DNA from: Ceratopteris richardii
Taxonomy: Eukaryota; Streptophyta; Polypodiopsida; Polypodiales; Pteridaceae
Direction: 5' to 3'
Length of the DNA stretch: 64,000 nt
Assembly (NCBI GenBank): GCA_020310875.1
Contig: CM035423.1
Span: 115,147,917 to 115,211,916, forward strand
The notes under the pieces: generated by a model
Seen by the model: the letters and a program-made list of their open reading frames with translations, nothing else
What the model was told of the DNA's origin: nothing
Database searches by the model: none
Made by a program: the position numbers and the translations under genes
In this document: one piece after another, positions 11,351-22,412 of the stretch
Numbering within the stretch: position 1 is the stretch's first letter
How the letters are laid out: every line of letters begins with the position of its first letter

Positions 11351-12091
11351 ATAATGCAGGCCCTCAGCTCATGAAGCATTAAAATTAGACTAAACTTCCA
11401 AATTATTGTCTAAAAGAGCACACCTACAAATGAAAGATTATGAATGCAGTGCCATCATCAATGATGTCATTACTATTCATTTTCTTTAGCATTTCTATTT
11501 GCAACATCCCTGTGGTTAAGCATATCTACACTACTAAATGAAACTATCATCTATAAATGGTACCTTTATAAAAGGATTTTAAATAAACGTCATATATTCT
11601 TTGACGTGTAAGTTAAAGATTCGAAATCATTTGTTTGACTACATAAACTCAAATCTTTTGGAACTTATGTTTTGTGATACGTTTCCTTTGCAAAGGAAAA
11701 GATTTTTTCATAGCAAGGTAAATACTTTTGTCCTATTGAAGGACATCAACCTTTCTTGGGGTGCACCTAATAACACTATTCTACCCACATTGCTAGATGA
11801 AACTCCCTCTCCATGAGTCTCAACAACATCAAGAATAAAGGACTTGTGTGTGTGTGCGGTTTAGGAGGCTATTCTAAGCCCCCAATAGGTGTCTCTCTTA
11901 GTGCATTTTGGGCTATTCTAAGCCCTCCCCCCATGTGTCAACAAGTTCAAAGGGCTACTCTAAGCCCTCCCCCCCAAGGTGTCAATAAGTGCAAAGGGAT
12001 AATTGAAGCCCCATCTCAAATTTTGGTGCTAAATCCATTTTGCAAGTGTGCTTATTCATTTCTTAAGTTCAATTTGCTTAAACCGTGATAA
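11351..12091. other. Gene-free stretch before element E
   Basis: There is no domain-bearing frame. It contains the short GGCTATTCTAAGCCC repeats listed separately. Part of it may be leader or LTR of element E, but no matching second LTR could be found. Confidence 0.45.
11867..11999. repeat. Three dispersed GGCTATTCTAAGCCC repeats
   Basis: Copies lie at 11867-11881, 11911-11925 and 11953-11967 (one base different). The second and third are followed by C-runs and GTGTCAA(C/T)AAG. Each copy has complementary ends (GGCT/AGCC) and could fold into a small hairpin. Confidence 0.6.
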
Positions 12092-12356
12092 TGTCTACCA
12101 TTTCGAATGCAACATCTTCTAGTCAATTGTAATTTCCTTCATTTATGCCCATGTTCATGTCCAAGGATGAGAGGTTAAGCGACACAAACTAAAATTTATG
12201 GCAGGACAAAATTAGGGATTATCTATATACAAACTTGCTTTATTAAGTAACATATGCTACAAAACTTGAGCTAGATAAGGATAGTGACTTAATGGCCTAG
12301 AAAATTTGGAATGAAAAGATAAGAGAGGCCTAGGAAAATTATTGTTAGCTTGTGAT
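12092..12356 (+). mobile_element. Left part of decayed copia element E
   Basis: The start of a copia gag can be read near 12092, followed by a WQDKIRDYLYTN-type stretch. It is cut at 12356 by the LTR of element D. The sequence goes on with gag-like text directly after D at 47669 (DELMKGHIISCKSSHESWKHF type). E is the oldest and outermost member of the nest and is badly decayed. No LTRs were identified. Confidence 0.6.
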
Positions 12357-13411
12357 TGTTGGAAGAGATGGATGGATACCTCAAGGAAGTGAGGTGGTAC
12401 TACTAAAACCTGCTTTGTACATGCCCTGATGCACTTCAGAGTTATGAACCAGACCCTTTTAGCTTGCAAATGACACCAAGAAAGTACGTATGTACTTTGG
12501 AGTTGATGCTTAAAACAATTAATCCAAAATAGACTAGTTCAAGAATAACTAGTGTTGAAAAACCTTCTATTTTAGTCCATACACCTACTGGACTTTTTAC
12601 TCATAGCTCACAACACAGTAACAATTGACAAAATTCCTTTTGGGGGAATTCAATTAGATTAGATAGATAATGATTGCAAGTGGAATCATGTAAAATGATC
12701 AACTATGCTCTGAGAAATTAATTTAGCAAATTTGATCTTACCCCCGACTTTTTAGGGAGCAACTAGTAGATGAACAGTGAGCACTTCAAAGATGATTTCT
12801 CCCGGATTCCTAAACCAAATGTCTTGATATTTTTGACAACACAAAGTAGACTTTAAGTGGGTTCCAACAAGCCAAAAATGATGAAAAATGGTTGAGCATT
12901 CACTGAGATATGACCAGAAGAAGTTGACTGTTATGAGTAGTCATAGCAGAGAAGTAGACAGAGATGTTCAATGAGCTATATGTATTATAAAACATGATTG
13001 TACAAAGTCATTGGCATGGTAATGATGCTCAATGATGACAAACTGAGTGAGCTATGATGTGAGCTACTCAAGTTCTACAAATGATCAAGGAGATAGCTCT
13101 GAATGAGGCACACCTTGCCACTAGATTTTTAAAGACCTTTTTATAAGTAGTTCTTCTAAGTTTGAAGTTTGAATTCAAACTTGGCTCCAACTAAAAGTGA
13201 CTCCATTGATTTAGGAGTTATTCTTTCAATTGAAATCGTAACTAATATTCTTCCTAACTTCACGAGATATAGGCTTTTACAAGATTCTCCAAGGATTTAA
13301 TGATTTACAATGGTAAATGATCAAGTAGCTACAAGACATAGTTCATATAAATCATCAAGCATGTCTTCCATGCTAAGCCAAATGTGTAGGCTTGTATCTT
13401 TTGCACCAACA
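12357..13411 (-). repeat. 3' LTR of element D
   Basis: It runs from TGTTGGAAGAGATGG to TTTTGCACCAACA on the plus strand and is 1055 bp long. It matches 46615-47668. A minus-strand polypurine tract (GAGGGGGAGC) abuts it at about 13412-13425, as expected for the 3' end. Confidence 0.93.
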
Positions 13412-13489
13412 GCTCCCCCTCAAGCCAAACATCTTGGTTTGCATAGCTTCATCAATCCTCTTGAATATTGTGTAATCCAATCATGGTTT

Positions 13490-14030
13490 AAAACTGCAAA
13501 GTTTAGTACCATCAAGTGCTTTGGTTAACAAATCAGCACATTGCATATTTGTAGATACATATGCTAGTTGAATCTCTTTGCTTAAGAGTTTCTCTCTAAC
13601 ATAGTGATAGTGTACTTCTATATGCTTAGTTCTTGCATGATAAATGGGATTGGCTGCAATATGCAAAGAAATAGTGTTATCACCAAAGATAATTGGTGAA
13701 TGAGTGTGAAGTCCCAAATCTGAGTAGAGTAACCTAATCCAAATATCTTCTTGTGTAGCATTTGCTAATCCCCTATATTCAGCCTCTATTGAAGATAGAG
13801 CAATAGTTGGTTTCTTCTTTGAAGACCATGAGATGGGTTTATCACCTGCAAATAAATAACCAGAAGTACTTCTTCTATCATCCTTACATCCTGCCCAATC
13901 TGCATCTGAGTACAACTTTATGTCCAAATCTGATGTGTATGGGAAGCAAAAACCTTGATTTTGAGTACCTTTGAGATACTTCAAAACTCTTTTAGCAACT
14001 TCCAAGTGAGGTACTATAGGTTTATGCATG
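13490..14030 (-). pseudogene. Element D RNase H region
   Basis: Copia RNase H landmarks on the minus strand are KLYSDADWAGCKDDRRSTSG, PISWSSKKKPTIALSSIEAE, HARTKHIEVHYHYVREKLL and CADLLTKALDGTKL. It continues from the RT in the same frame and ends about 70 bp before the 3' LTR. Confidence 0.88.
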
Positions 14031-15010
14031 AATTGGCTCAGAACACTTACTCCATAACATATGTCAATCCTTGTTAATGTTGCATAATTTAGACTCCCAT
14101 AACCTGCAATGTCTTCAAGCAAATCACCTTCATGAGCACTCAATTTATGATTTACCTCCACAGGGGTGCTAGCTACTTTTGCATTCTCCAAGTGGAACCT
14201 CTTCAACATGTCCTGCACATATTTCCTTTGAGCGATGTTGATTCCAAAGTTATTGTATACCAACTCAAGTCCAAGAAAATATTTCAAAAACCCTAGGTTA
14301 TTGATCTTGAACCCCTGCATCATCTCGTTTTTAATTTTTTTGATGCCATTGGCATCACTACCTGTAAGAATGATGTCGTCCACATATACACATAAATATA
14401 TCATTTTTGAATTACTCCTCTTGATAAACAAAGAAGAATCTGCCTTGCTCATCATGAATCCTTGGTCTTGTAGATAGGTTGTTAACCTATGGTTCCATGC
14501 CCTAGGTGCCTGCTTCAAACCATAAAGAGCCTTTTTAATTTGCATATATGGTTTACCTTGCTTGAATCTTCATAGCCAGGAGGTTGAGCCATGTAAACCT
14601 CCTCTGAAATCCACCCATTGAGAAAAGCATTGTTCACATCTAGTTGATACATATTCCAATTTCTAGATGCAACTACACTTACCAATACTAAAATGGTTGG
14701 CATCTTAGCCACTGGTGAAAAAGTTTCTTCATAGTCAATTCCATGGGTTTGTGCAAAACCCTTAGCCACAAGCCTAGCTTTGTATCTGTTTATGGATCCA
14801 TCTGAGTTCCTTTTGATTTTGTAAATCCACCTAGAACCAATTACCTTCATTGATGCTTTCTTGGGTACTAGCTCCCAAGTGGCGTTCTCTTGGAGTGCTT
14901 CTATTTCTTCATCCATAGCCTCCTTCCATTCTGCTTTGGTACTTGCTTCTTCATATGAAGAAGGTTCTTCAAGTGATGAATCCTTAGCAAGATAAATAGA
15001 ATGCTTAGTG
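14030..15010 (-). pseudogene. Element D reverse transcriptase region
   Basis: RT landmarks are [79 protein letters not shown] and the catalytic YVDD in YLCVYVDDIILTGSD near 14370. It would copy RNA into cDNA. The surrounding frame is largely preserved but broken. Confidence 0.88.
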
Positions 15011-15279
15011 ACTAATGAAGTATCATACTCATATCTAATTGGCTTCTTACTCTCTCTTTGTGATCTCCTTAAGGCTTGGTTGGATGACTCAGGTATGTCC
15101 TCCAACCTCTTCATCTTGACCTTGCCTTTGGATTTCCATGCTCTAAATTCTTCCAAGTTGATGGTGTCCTCATCATCTGATTTAATGTCTTCAATTGTGC
15201 TTGGCTCCTCCTTTGTGAGGCTTGGAAATTCTTCTTCCAAGTCATATGGCAATTTGACCTTCCTACATTCACTTTCAAA

Positions 15280-16120
15280 CCAAGAGTCATTCTCATCAAA
15301 CACAACATCTCTACTGACCATAAATCCTTTGCTGGATGGATTATAAAGCCTGTATCCTTTTTTATTTATATCATACCCTATGAAGATGCATTTCTCTACC
15401 TTAGGTTCTAATGCACATAAGAAACACATCCAAATATTTTGCAATGTTCAAGTGATGGTCTCCTACCATCCATGCCTCATAGGGGGTCATCCCATCAAGG
15501 TACTTAGAGGGTAACCTGTTAATAAGATAAGTGGCAGTAGAGATAGCCTTTTCCCACAAGTAATTAGGCAACTTCTTTGCATTTAGCATAGATCTAGCTG
15601 CTTCCACAATCAATATGTTCCTCCTCTCTGCGACTCCATTTTTCTCAAGAGTATATCTAGTTGTGATCTCTCTCTTGATTCCTCTGTCTTGCAAAAATGC
15701 ATCAAAATCATTGGAGAAGTACTCACCTCCTCCATATGACCTTATCCTCTTTAAACTTTTTCCTGTTTGATTTTCCACAAGTGCAAGATACTTTTTGAAA
15801 CAACTGAACACTTCATCCTTATGTTCATGAAATACAAGATAGTTCACCTATTGAAATCATCAATAAATGACACATAGTACCTTGAGCCTGAAATTGAAGA
15901 GTCCTTGCTTGGTCCCCACACATCTGTGTGGGCAAGTTCCAAATAATCCTCATGCATATAGCCTTTCTTTGTAAAGGGTAACTTGTGTGATTTACCAAAA
16001 TGACATGCACCATATTTATAGATCATATGTTGCTTGGATGCATTAGGTATTCCAAGTACACATTGATCTCTACATATCTGCTTCAAGGTTCTCTCACCAA
16101 TGTGTCCTAATCTTTTGTGG
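15280..16120 (-). pseudogene. Element D integrase region
   Basis: It starts just inside the B insertion point with the zinc-binding CHKRLGHIGERTLKQI part. Then come LAHTDVWGPSKDSSISGSRY and FIDDFNR (first Asp block), GGEYFSNDFDAFLQDRGIKR (second Asp block), and the AERRNILIVEAARSMLNAKK block with the Glu. The C-terminal part reads [17 protein letters not shown]. The B insertion interrupts the pre-integrase segment. Confidence 0.85.
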
Positions 16121-16125
16121 CATAT
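16121..16125. repeat. Left target duplication of element B (CATAT)
   Basis: CATAT precedes the B 5' LTR and recurs at 45101-45105 after the 3' LTR. This exact 5-bp duplication is typical of Ty3/gypsy integration. Confidence 0.95.
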
Positions 16126-16770
16126 TGTTGAGAGCAGTATGGCCACCCAAGGACTGACTAGACAAGGAAGCCAGCGGAGAGAGTCAGAGCGGGGTGAAGG
16201 AGTAAGTAGGCAAAGCAGTCGACGCAAATCTGGCAGATAGGCCCTTCAAATTTTTCTAAATCAACATCTTTATAACAGTGATTCTGATCACTAACAATCA
16301 TTGTAAATACCATTTCATATTTTTGTAGCTCCATTTTGTGCAAGCCAAGGAGTCCTTGAGCTTGAGGAGCCTTAGAAGTACCTACATATCAATTTTCCTA
16401 TTTTTTAGACTCCGTTTAAGCCCTCAAATTGGCCGTGGAACCTAATTTTTAACTAGGCCGGACACTAGGTCTGGACAGGGCCAAAACCTAGTCAAAAACT
16501 ATAAAAAGAGCTAGAGAGCTCATTTTTGAGGTTAGATTGTAATTGAAACGAACTTGTAAGAGCTTTTTGAAAGTAATCTAAGAACTCCATTGCTTCTCAC
16601 TCTTTGTCTTACCGTGTGTGCGCGTGTGTGTGTATGTGTGTGTATGTGTGTGCATGTTTGTGTGCTTCTCACTCACGCACTTGTGCCTCCACTTGCTCGA
16701 GGTCTTCATACCATCCTCATGTCTTCCCGGATTGACATTAAAGGAGGTGCTACTCATCACTGAGCTACAC
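16126..16770 (+). repeat. 5' LTR of element B
   Basis: It runs TGTTGAGAGCAG to CTGAGCTACA. It contains a TATA box (16500-16508), a TG microsatellite (about 16614-16662) and the CACTCACGCACTTGTGCC block. It is 11 bp longer than the 3' LTR, mainly through the microsatellite. Confidence 0.96.
16500..16508 (+). promoter_or_regulatory. TATA box in B 5' LTR
   Basis: TATAAAAAG is followed by GAGCTAGAGAGCTC. The same block is found in the B 3' LTR (44841-44849), in B2 (56947-56955) and in A0. It is the likely core promoter. Confidence 0.55.
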
Positions 16771-16778
16771 CAAATTTT

Positions 16779-16796
16779 GGCGCTGTTGCCGGGGAT
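16779..16796 (+). other. Primer binding site of element B
   Basis: TGGCGCTGTTGCCGGGGA lies 8 bp after the LTR. It matches the TGGCGCCGTTGCCGGGGA type used by Athila-like elements (reported as tRNA-Asp) with one change; B2 carries the unchanged form. Confidence 0.85.
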
Positions 16797-17137
16797 CGAG
16801 CTTTGAGGACGAGCGTGTGATGGTAAGACGTAGATTGGAGACGTTGGCGTTGTAGGTAATTTCTCTACTTTTCCTATTTTTCTCTTTCTTACCTTACCAC
16901 CATCATCACCATCTTCCACCTCCACTTCCATCATCGCGAAAATTTCAGTTTTTTGATTATATCACCTTCTCCACCTCATTTCCCTCATTTCACTTGTGAG
17001 AGAGAGCGAGAGAGCGAACTGTTGTGTGCTATTTTCTGCATGCTTTTGGAGTTTCTTGCAGGTTTCAGCAGCATCATCCCCTCCAGCACGTCACGTAGGT
17101 ACGGAAATGTGCAGAACTGTCTCGCAGTCGCCGACTC

Positions 17138-17157
17138 CTGTCGATCGCGATTGACAG
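17138..17157. repeat. Isolated founder-like unit of the leader palindrome
   Basis: CTGTCGATCGCGATTGACAG pairs with itself at 9 of 10 positions, with one wobble. It matches the core of the array that starts 100 bp downstream and may be its ancestor. Confidence 0.7.
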
Positions 17158-17257
17158 AAATTTTCACCTTTTGGTAAATCTGAGTGCACCACAGTGGACT
17201 AGAGACCCTGCACACCACATTTCCACAAAAGTTCTTGGAAATTTTGCAAAATTTCAG

Positions 17258-17504
17258 TCCATCGCGATTGACAGCTCTGTCCATCGCGACCGATAGCCTG
17301 TCCATCGCGATTGATAGCCTGTCCATCGCGACTGACAGCCTGCCTGTCCATCGCGATTGATACTCTGTCCATCGCGATTGACTGGACCCTTGTCCATCGC
17401 GATTGACTGATCCCCTGTCCATCGCGATTGATTGCCTGTCCATCGCGATTGACTGACCCCCTGTCCATCGCGATTGACAGCCCTGTCCATCGCGATTGAC
17501 AGCC
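17258..17504. repeat. Palindromic minisatellite, 11 units, in the B leader
   Basis: Eleven tandem units of about 21-25 bp all begin TCCATCGCGA and mostly read TCCATCGCGATTGAC plus a variable 6-10 base tail. The core CTGTCCATCGCGATTGACAG is self-complementary at 9 of 10 pairs. Units are direct repeats of an inverted repeat. The minus-strand frames made of QSRWTG-like repeats are a by-product. B2 has no such array in its leader. Confidence 0.9.
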
Positions 17505-18405
17505 AATTTTAGCCAAATTTTTTAGGGTTTTTTAATTGAAGAGTTGGGCTAATTTTGGGCATAAACATTTTACTCTAGAGCACATAAGGAGGCCTTAGGA
17601 AAACAACTTGGGGAAAACCTGTTGCACAGTGATCCTGTTTGAACCCTGTCTTAACCCTAGAACCCTGAACGGTCATAACTTTCTCATACGAAATCCGATT
17701 GCCGTGATTTTTGTTCTGTTGGAAAGCTCGCGGGGAGTACAACAAAAACATCGATTGGTTACGATTAAATTAAAATCAGGAATATTAGATAGGGTATTTT
17801 TAAGTTGACCATACCCAGGGGGAATAAAAGTCAGGGATCTCTAGAGTTGTGTCCAAAAAGTCATAGTGCAAATTGGTGAAGTGTTACATGAATGAAGGTG
17901 ATTGGTTCTGTCTTTTGAATTTAAGTCTTGAGCTAACAGTGGGCCTTTTACAGGTCCTTTGAGAGCATCGAAGGGTACGCAAAGCAAGAGTAAGTGCAGG
18001 CTTGGGAACGCGCGTCCTGGGCACACCAGGGCAACAACACAAGGAAAGGAACTCAAGGTTGGAAAACCCGCAACACCCTCTGTCAATTCTTAGTTTAGGC
18101 TAAGTGCGGGTAGTGTTAGAAGTAATTCCAGGCAACGATAGGCACGAGATAAATCAAAGACTGTCTAAGAAATCAAGTTCAAGTCAAGAGATAACCTGTG
18201 CGTGTGAACGACAACATAAAGGAAAAAAACCTAACGTGGAACGATCAACTCCAAGTACGAAAACTACTCAAGTATTCCTGACGACGCAATATCAGACAAG
18301 ATCATAAACACGATAACACACTAAAAAAGAATCAAGTGACTGATACCAATTGATCGGCAACGAGGTTGTACTCTGGGCAAAAAATTGGGCTACTTAAATA
18401 GGCAT

Positions 18406-21400
18406 ATGAACCTTAGATCAGGACGACATCTAGTAAGGGATAGACAAAGCCTTAGGTCTTCAGAGGCTGGTGTCAACCACACTGCTAGGTCTTGGGCCCA
18501 GCAGTTGAGTCACCACTCATACTACCCAAGTTCTGAGACTAGTGAATCCGAGATGTCTCAAGGTATGGAGAGACCTACAGGCAGTTCAGGAGTGCCATAC
18601 TTGCATAGGGTAGAAGGCCCTTACAAAACGCAGTTGGAATACCTTAGGACCAACCGATTAGGTGCCAGCATCTATGAGGACGGCCTAGGAAGATATGTGG
18701 TACAGATTAAGAATCCTGATCAATCCATTGGATTAGAGCACCCAGCTGTCAAGTTTGAAAACGGAGCATACTTGGACAAAGAAGGAACCATATACGTAGT
18801 CACCAGTCACCCAGATAGGACGGAGGAATTTGGAAATGTGATCCCCGAAGCAGACTTAGGTGACCTGGAGCAAGGAAACATGGGTGCAGAACCTAAAACC
18901 CCTCGAGGTAAATCGGTTCTCACTAGGATTATCACACCGGAGTGGATTCCCCAGGATAATAAGAGCATAGATTTGCTCCTCAATCGAGAGACTGACGAAG
19001 CCTTTTGGAGGTACAAACCTGATCGGCCAATTGATATAGGAGCAATCATGATCTATGAGTTTAAGGATCCTGATAGCCCAGGTAGAGTGACCTACTTAGA
19101 TCACGCTTCGGAGAGGATCTTTGTGGTGACAGAAAATGATAGGCATGCTTACACTTGGAAGGGTGAATTCGTTTTCCCCCAACCAAGATCGAATGTATCC
19201 TATGGTCACCCTGGAGCTGGAACATCCCAAGCTCATGGAATGCAAAGAGACAGAAGTAGAGATAGACCAGAAGTAAGCTTTGCCAACCCAATGGGCAGAG
19301 AAAGAACGAGGACGGAAACAAATAGAGTAGAACCTGAGATACTTAGAGCTCACAGGAATCAAAGAAATGCGGATGAGTTCCCTATACCACGACCTAGAGA
19401 GCACACAAGGACTTTGAGACGGACTCAGCTAGTTAAGTCCATGAAGAACTACTTCGATGGCATTGGAGATCCATACGATCATGTGGCTGAGTTTAGGCAA
19501 GTCCTGAGAGCTGAACAAGTGGAGGATCTATTCACACAGTACAATGCCTTTGGTCTGACCCTTAGGAACACTGCCCTGACATGGTTTCAGCCACTAAATG
19601 AGAGGCAGTTCAGGAGCATAGACCAACTCCTAGAGGCTTTCATTATTGAATTCTCTAAGAGTGGCATAAGGCATAATACCTCCTCGCTGATTCACAGCTT
19701 CAAGCAAACCCCTCAAGAAACCGTGAGACTTGCAGGAAGAAGATTTAGGCAATACTTAGAAAGATGCCCTCTTTCGGAGCTACCCACACCAGCTAAGCAA
19801 GTGGCTTTATTTTTGGATGGATTGCTAAGTACCAAATTGAGATCTTATGTGTACCTGAAGGACCCTAGGACCATTGAAGATTGTGTACGCATGTGCATTG
19901 ACATTGAAGATAACCTAGGGGAGGAGTTAGAGCTTTCCAAGATATACAAAGACTCGGATAGTGCCTCTAACCTCTCTTCCACGCAATCCACATCAATCGA
20001 GGAACTTGCAGAGAAAGTAGCTCAGAAATTAGGTGTATCTAGCAAACAAATCCCAAGGTTTGCCCCTGTGAAAAGGTGTTATACTTGTGGTGGCGACCAC
20101 ATGGTGAACGTATGTCCCATTATGGCTCAGCCCCAAGTAAATCCTAGTAGCCAGTACTGCACCATAGAACGGAGGTACACCAATCACACCGCACAAGATT
20201 GCCCCTACAATAAGCAAACAGTTAGGCAAACTTACCCTCAACCCTATCCACCGCAGGGAAGATACCAGAACCAGTACCCTCCACAGCCATATGGTAGGCC
20301 ACAGCAACCTTATCAGCAACCATACCAAAACCAACAAAGACATCAGCCTGTGCTAGCACAACAACCCCCAGCTCTAGCTAATGTGATTCCGATAAAGTAT
20401 GCTGTTGCAGAAGAAAACCTGAATAGAGCTATAGTCCCTGTAACACCACTGCTTTCTGAAAGTGACCCCAATGACCATAGCTTTGATTCTACACATGTTG
20501 ATAGTCCCCAGGCTTACTGCATGCAATCTCCTGAACATGGTGAGTCCTACTATAGTGAAGAACCGAGTGAACCTAGTTGGGAGTCAGATCACACAAACCT
20601 CATGTATACAAACCCCAACCCTAGACCTCAACCTAGGCAGGTAAGACCCCCATTCCCTAGAGGACCATGCTACAGATGTCAGGGAGATCACCTCATTCGT
20701 GATTGTCCCTTACCTCCACCTACACAACCCCAGTCAGTGACGATCCAGGGTTTTTGCCAAGACTGTGGAAAGGAACATCTCTTACGAGACTGCCCTAGGA
20801 ATCCTAGTAATATGCCAAAAATTACTCCTATTAACGTTATTGGGTTAGTGGTAGATTCCACAGGAAGTGTCACTTCCACTACACCCGTGCAAGTGATCAC
20901 TAGAGCTCAAGCATTGCAGCAAAACCAAGGTGTAGACCAGGAGAAGAGCCCAGATGTTAGTGAAACAGAGAGCATGAAAAAGAAGAGGACAAGAGCTTGG
21001 AGAGATAGCCGTGAACGTATGAAAAGGCAATGGGCAAAGAAGATGAGTGAACTTGAGGAAAGTCTACGAGAAACCAAGGCCAAAATCATAGAGATCACAT
21101 CTCAACCGCACTCTTACACATTCCCACCACTACCATCCCCATCACCCTCCATCCCTCCACCCTCTAATACACCCCACGTAACCCACCCACCACCCCAAGC
21201 AGGATCAGTATTAGCTGATCCCACTCCCGAAGACCTTAATATGATGCTTAAAGCATATCAGGCCAGAATCCAAGAAGGGCCAAACGTAACTGATCATGAA
21301 AAGTGTTACCCAAGAGCAGAACTAGAGTTAGAACGAACCAAAATTTGTGCTAAGATGGTGGAATTGGCTCAGACCATGTTTGAGGCCAGTCGCCTATTTA

Positions 21401-22412
21401 ACATCTCTAGTTCAGCGAAGACACAGTTGCACTTTGATGGACTGTTAGAAAGAATAGAGAAGCTGATTGCACAATCAGAGAAGGAACCCGCCTCTCAACA
21501 CAAGGACAAGGCAAGTGAAAGATTAAGCATTCCTGCTCAGGAAGCCTATGTGCCTGAAGCCTATGTGCCTAACTCTACGGAGCTAGACACATCATCTTCT
21601 ATGAATCGGTTCACACCAGAATTCCTACGCGAGATTCAAGAAGACAAATGGGCTAAAGAGAGTGAAGTCCCTCCTCCTATTGAACTTGTGGATGATGCAC
21701 GCGACCAATTCCCACAAGACATCCCATCCATTTATGAGGAGCAGGAGAGCACCCACTCTCAGGATAGACTAGACTTTGAGTCTAACTCTCTACAAGAATT
21801 ACCCCACTTCACAGGCCCATGGGAAGCTAAGTCTACTTGTATGAGAGCACCCACGGTCATGGTACGAAATGAGGACTCAGTCTTACCTAGGAACACAGAG
21901 GTAGTGAAAAACACTAAAGTGCAGTGCAATCTCAAGTTAGAAGAGCTACTCAAGGTTAGACCTGAATTATGGAAACATGTAGCCAAACAAGTACCAAAAA
22001 TAGCCAAACCTCGTTCCCAGGTAGGATCCCAGAGAACAGTGCCAGAAATACCCTTGGATAAGATAGGAGATATGTGTGAAGGTGAAGAAGGGAACACCTA
22101 TCTTCCCATTACCTACCAGGAGTACACCACCAAGGCAATTTTGGACTCAGGTGCAGGAGTTGCAATTGCCACCACTTCCCTATGGAAGCGTTGGGGCAAG
22201 CTAGCACTCAGGCCAACGAGAATGAAATTGCAGATGGCCGATGGTCATATTGAGAGACCCTTAGGATTGCTAGAAGGAATAACTCTCACCACTTGTGGTG
22301 TCGAGTTTGAGCATACATTTGCCATATGTGACTTCAGCAAAAATCATGCCTATGAGATGATTTTAGGAAGACCATTTATGCGACAGTTGCAAGTGGTACA
22401 GAACTGGGGAAT
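18406..22412 (+). CDS. Element B gag-protease ORF
   Basis: The frame starts at ATG 18406 (MNLRSGRH), preferred over an upstream TTG, and runs about 1335 residues to the C insertion. The N-terminal third has no known fold. A gag core follows near 19420-19900 (MKNYFDGIGDPYDHVAEFRQ, ALTWFQPLNERQF, FRQYLERCPLSELPTPAKQV). Zinc knuckles follow: CYTCGGDHMVNVC, a degenerate CTIERRYTNHTAQDC, CYRCQGDHLIRDC and CQDCGKEHLLRDC; the three regular ones have CX2CX3HX4C spacing. A proline/glutamine-rich stretch, a basic region and an acidic linker come next. A retropepsin near 22135 (ILDSGAGVAIATT; then the MILGRPFM flap region) ends the frame. C interrupts just after it. Confidence 0.9.
22409..22412. repeat. 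Left target duplication of element C (GAAT, partner GAAC)
   Basis: GAAT before the left LTR pairs with GAAC at 34696-34699. The empty site in B2 (GAAC, 61947-61950) shows the original. This is a 4-bp duplication with one later change. Confidence 0.7.

Larger units (their letters stand above)
16797..18405 (+). other. Untranslated leader of element B
   Basis: About 1.6 kb lies between the primer site and the gag start, with no domain-bearing plus-strand frame. It includes a (CAT)n-like stretch near 16900, a GAGAGAGCGAGAGAGCGA segment (about 16996-17013) and the palindromic minisatellite. Packaging and dimerisation signals would be expected here; that is inference. Confidence 0.6.

Noticed and set aside
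17258-17504. CRISPR-like array
   Set aside because: Tails between repeats are only 6-10 bases and similar to each other, and the context is a eukaryotic retrotransposon leader.
16985-17516. Minus-strand frames built of QSRWTG/SIAMDR-like repeats
   Set aside because: They come from the tandem minisatellite read in three frames. Unit lengths vary and there is no start context or domain.
18385-18405. Upstream TTG start for the B gag frame
   Set aside because: ATG at 18406 gives the familiar MNLRSG-type start; a TTG start is not expected in plants.
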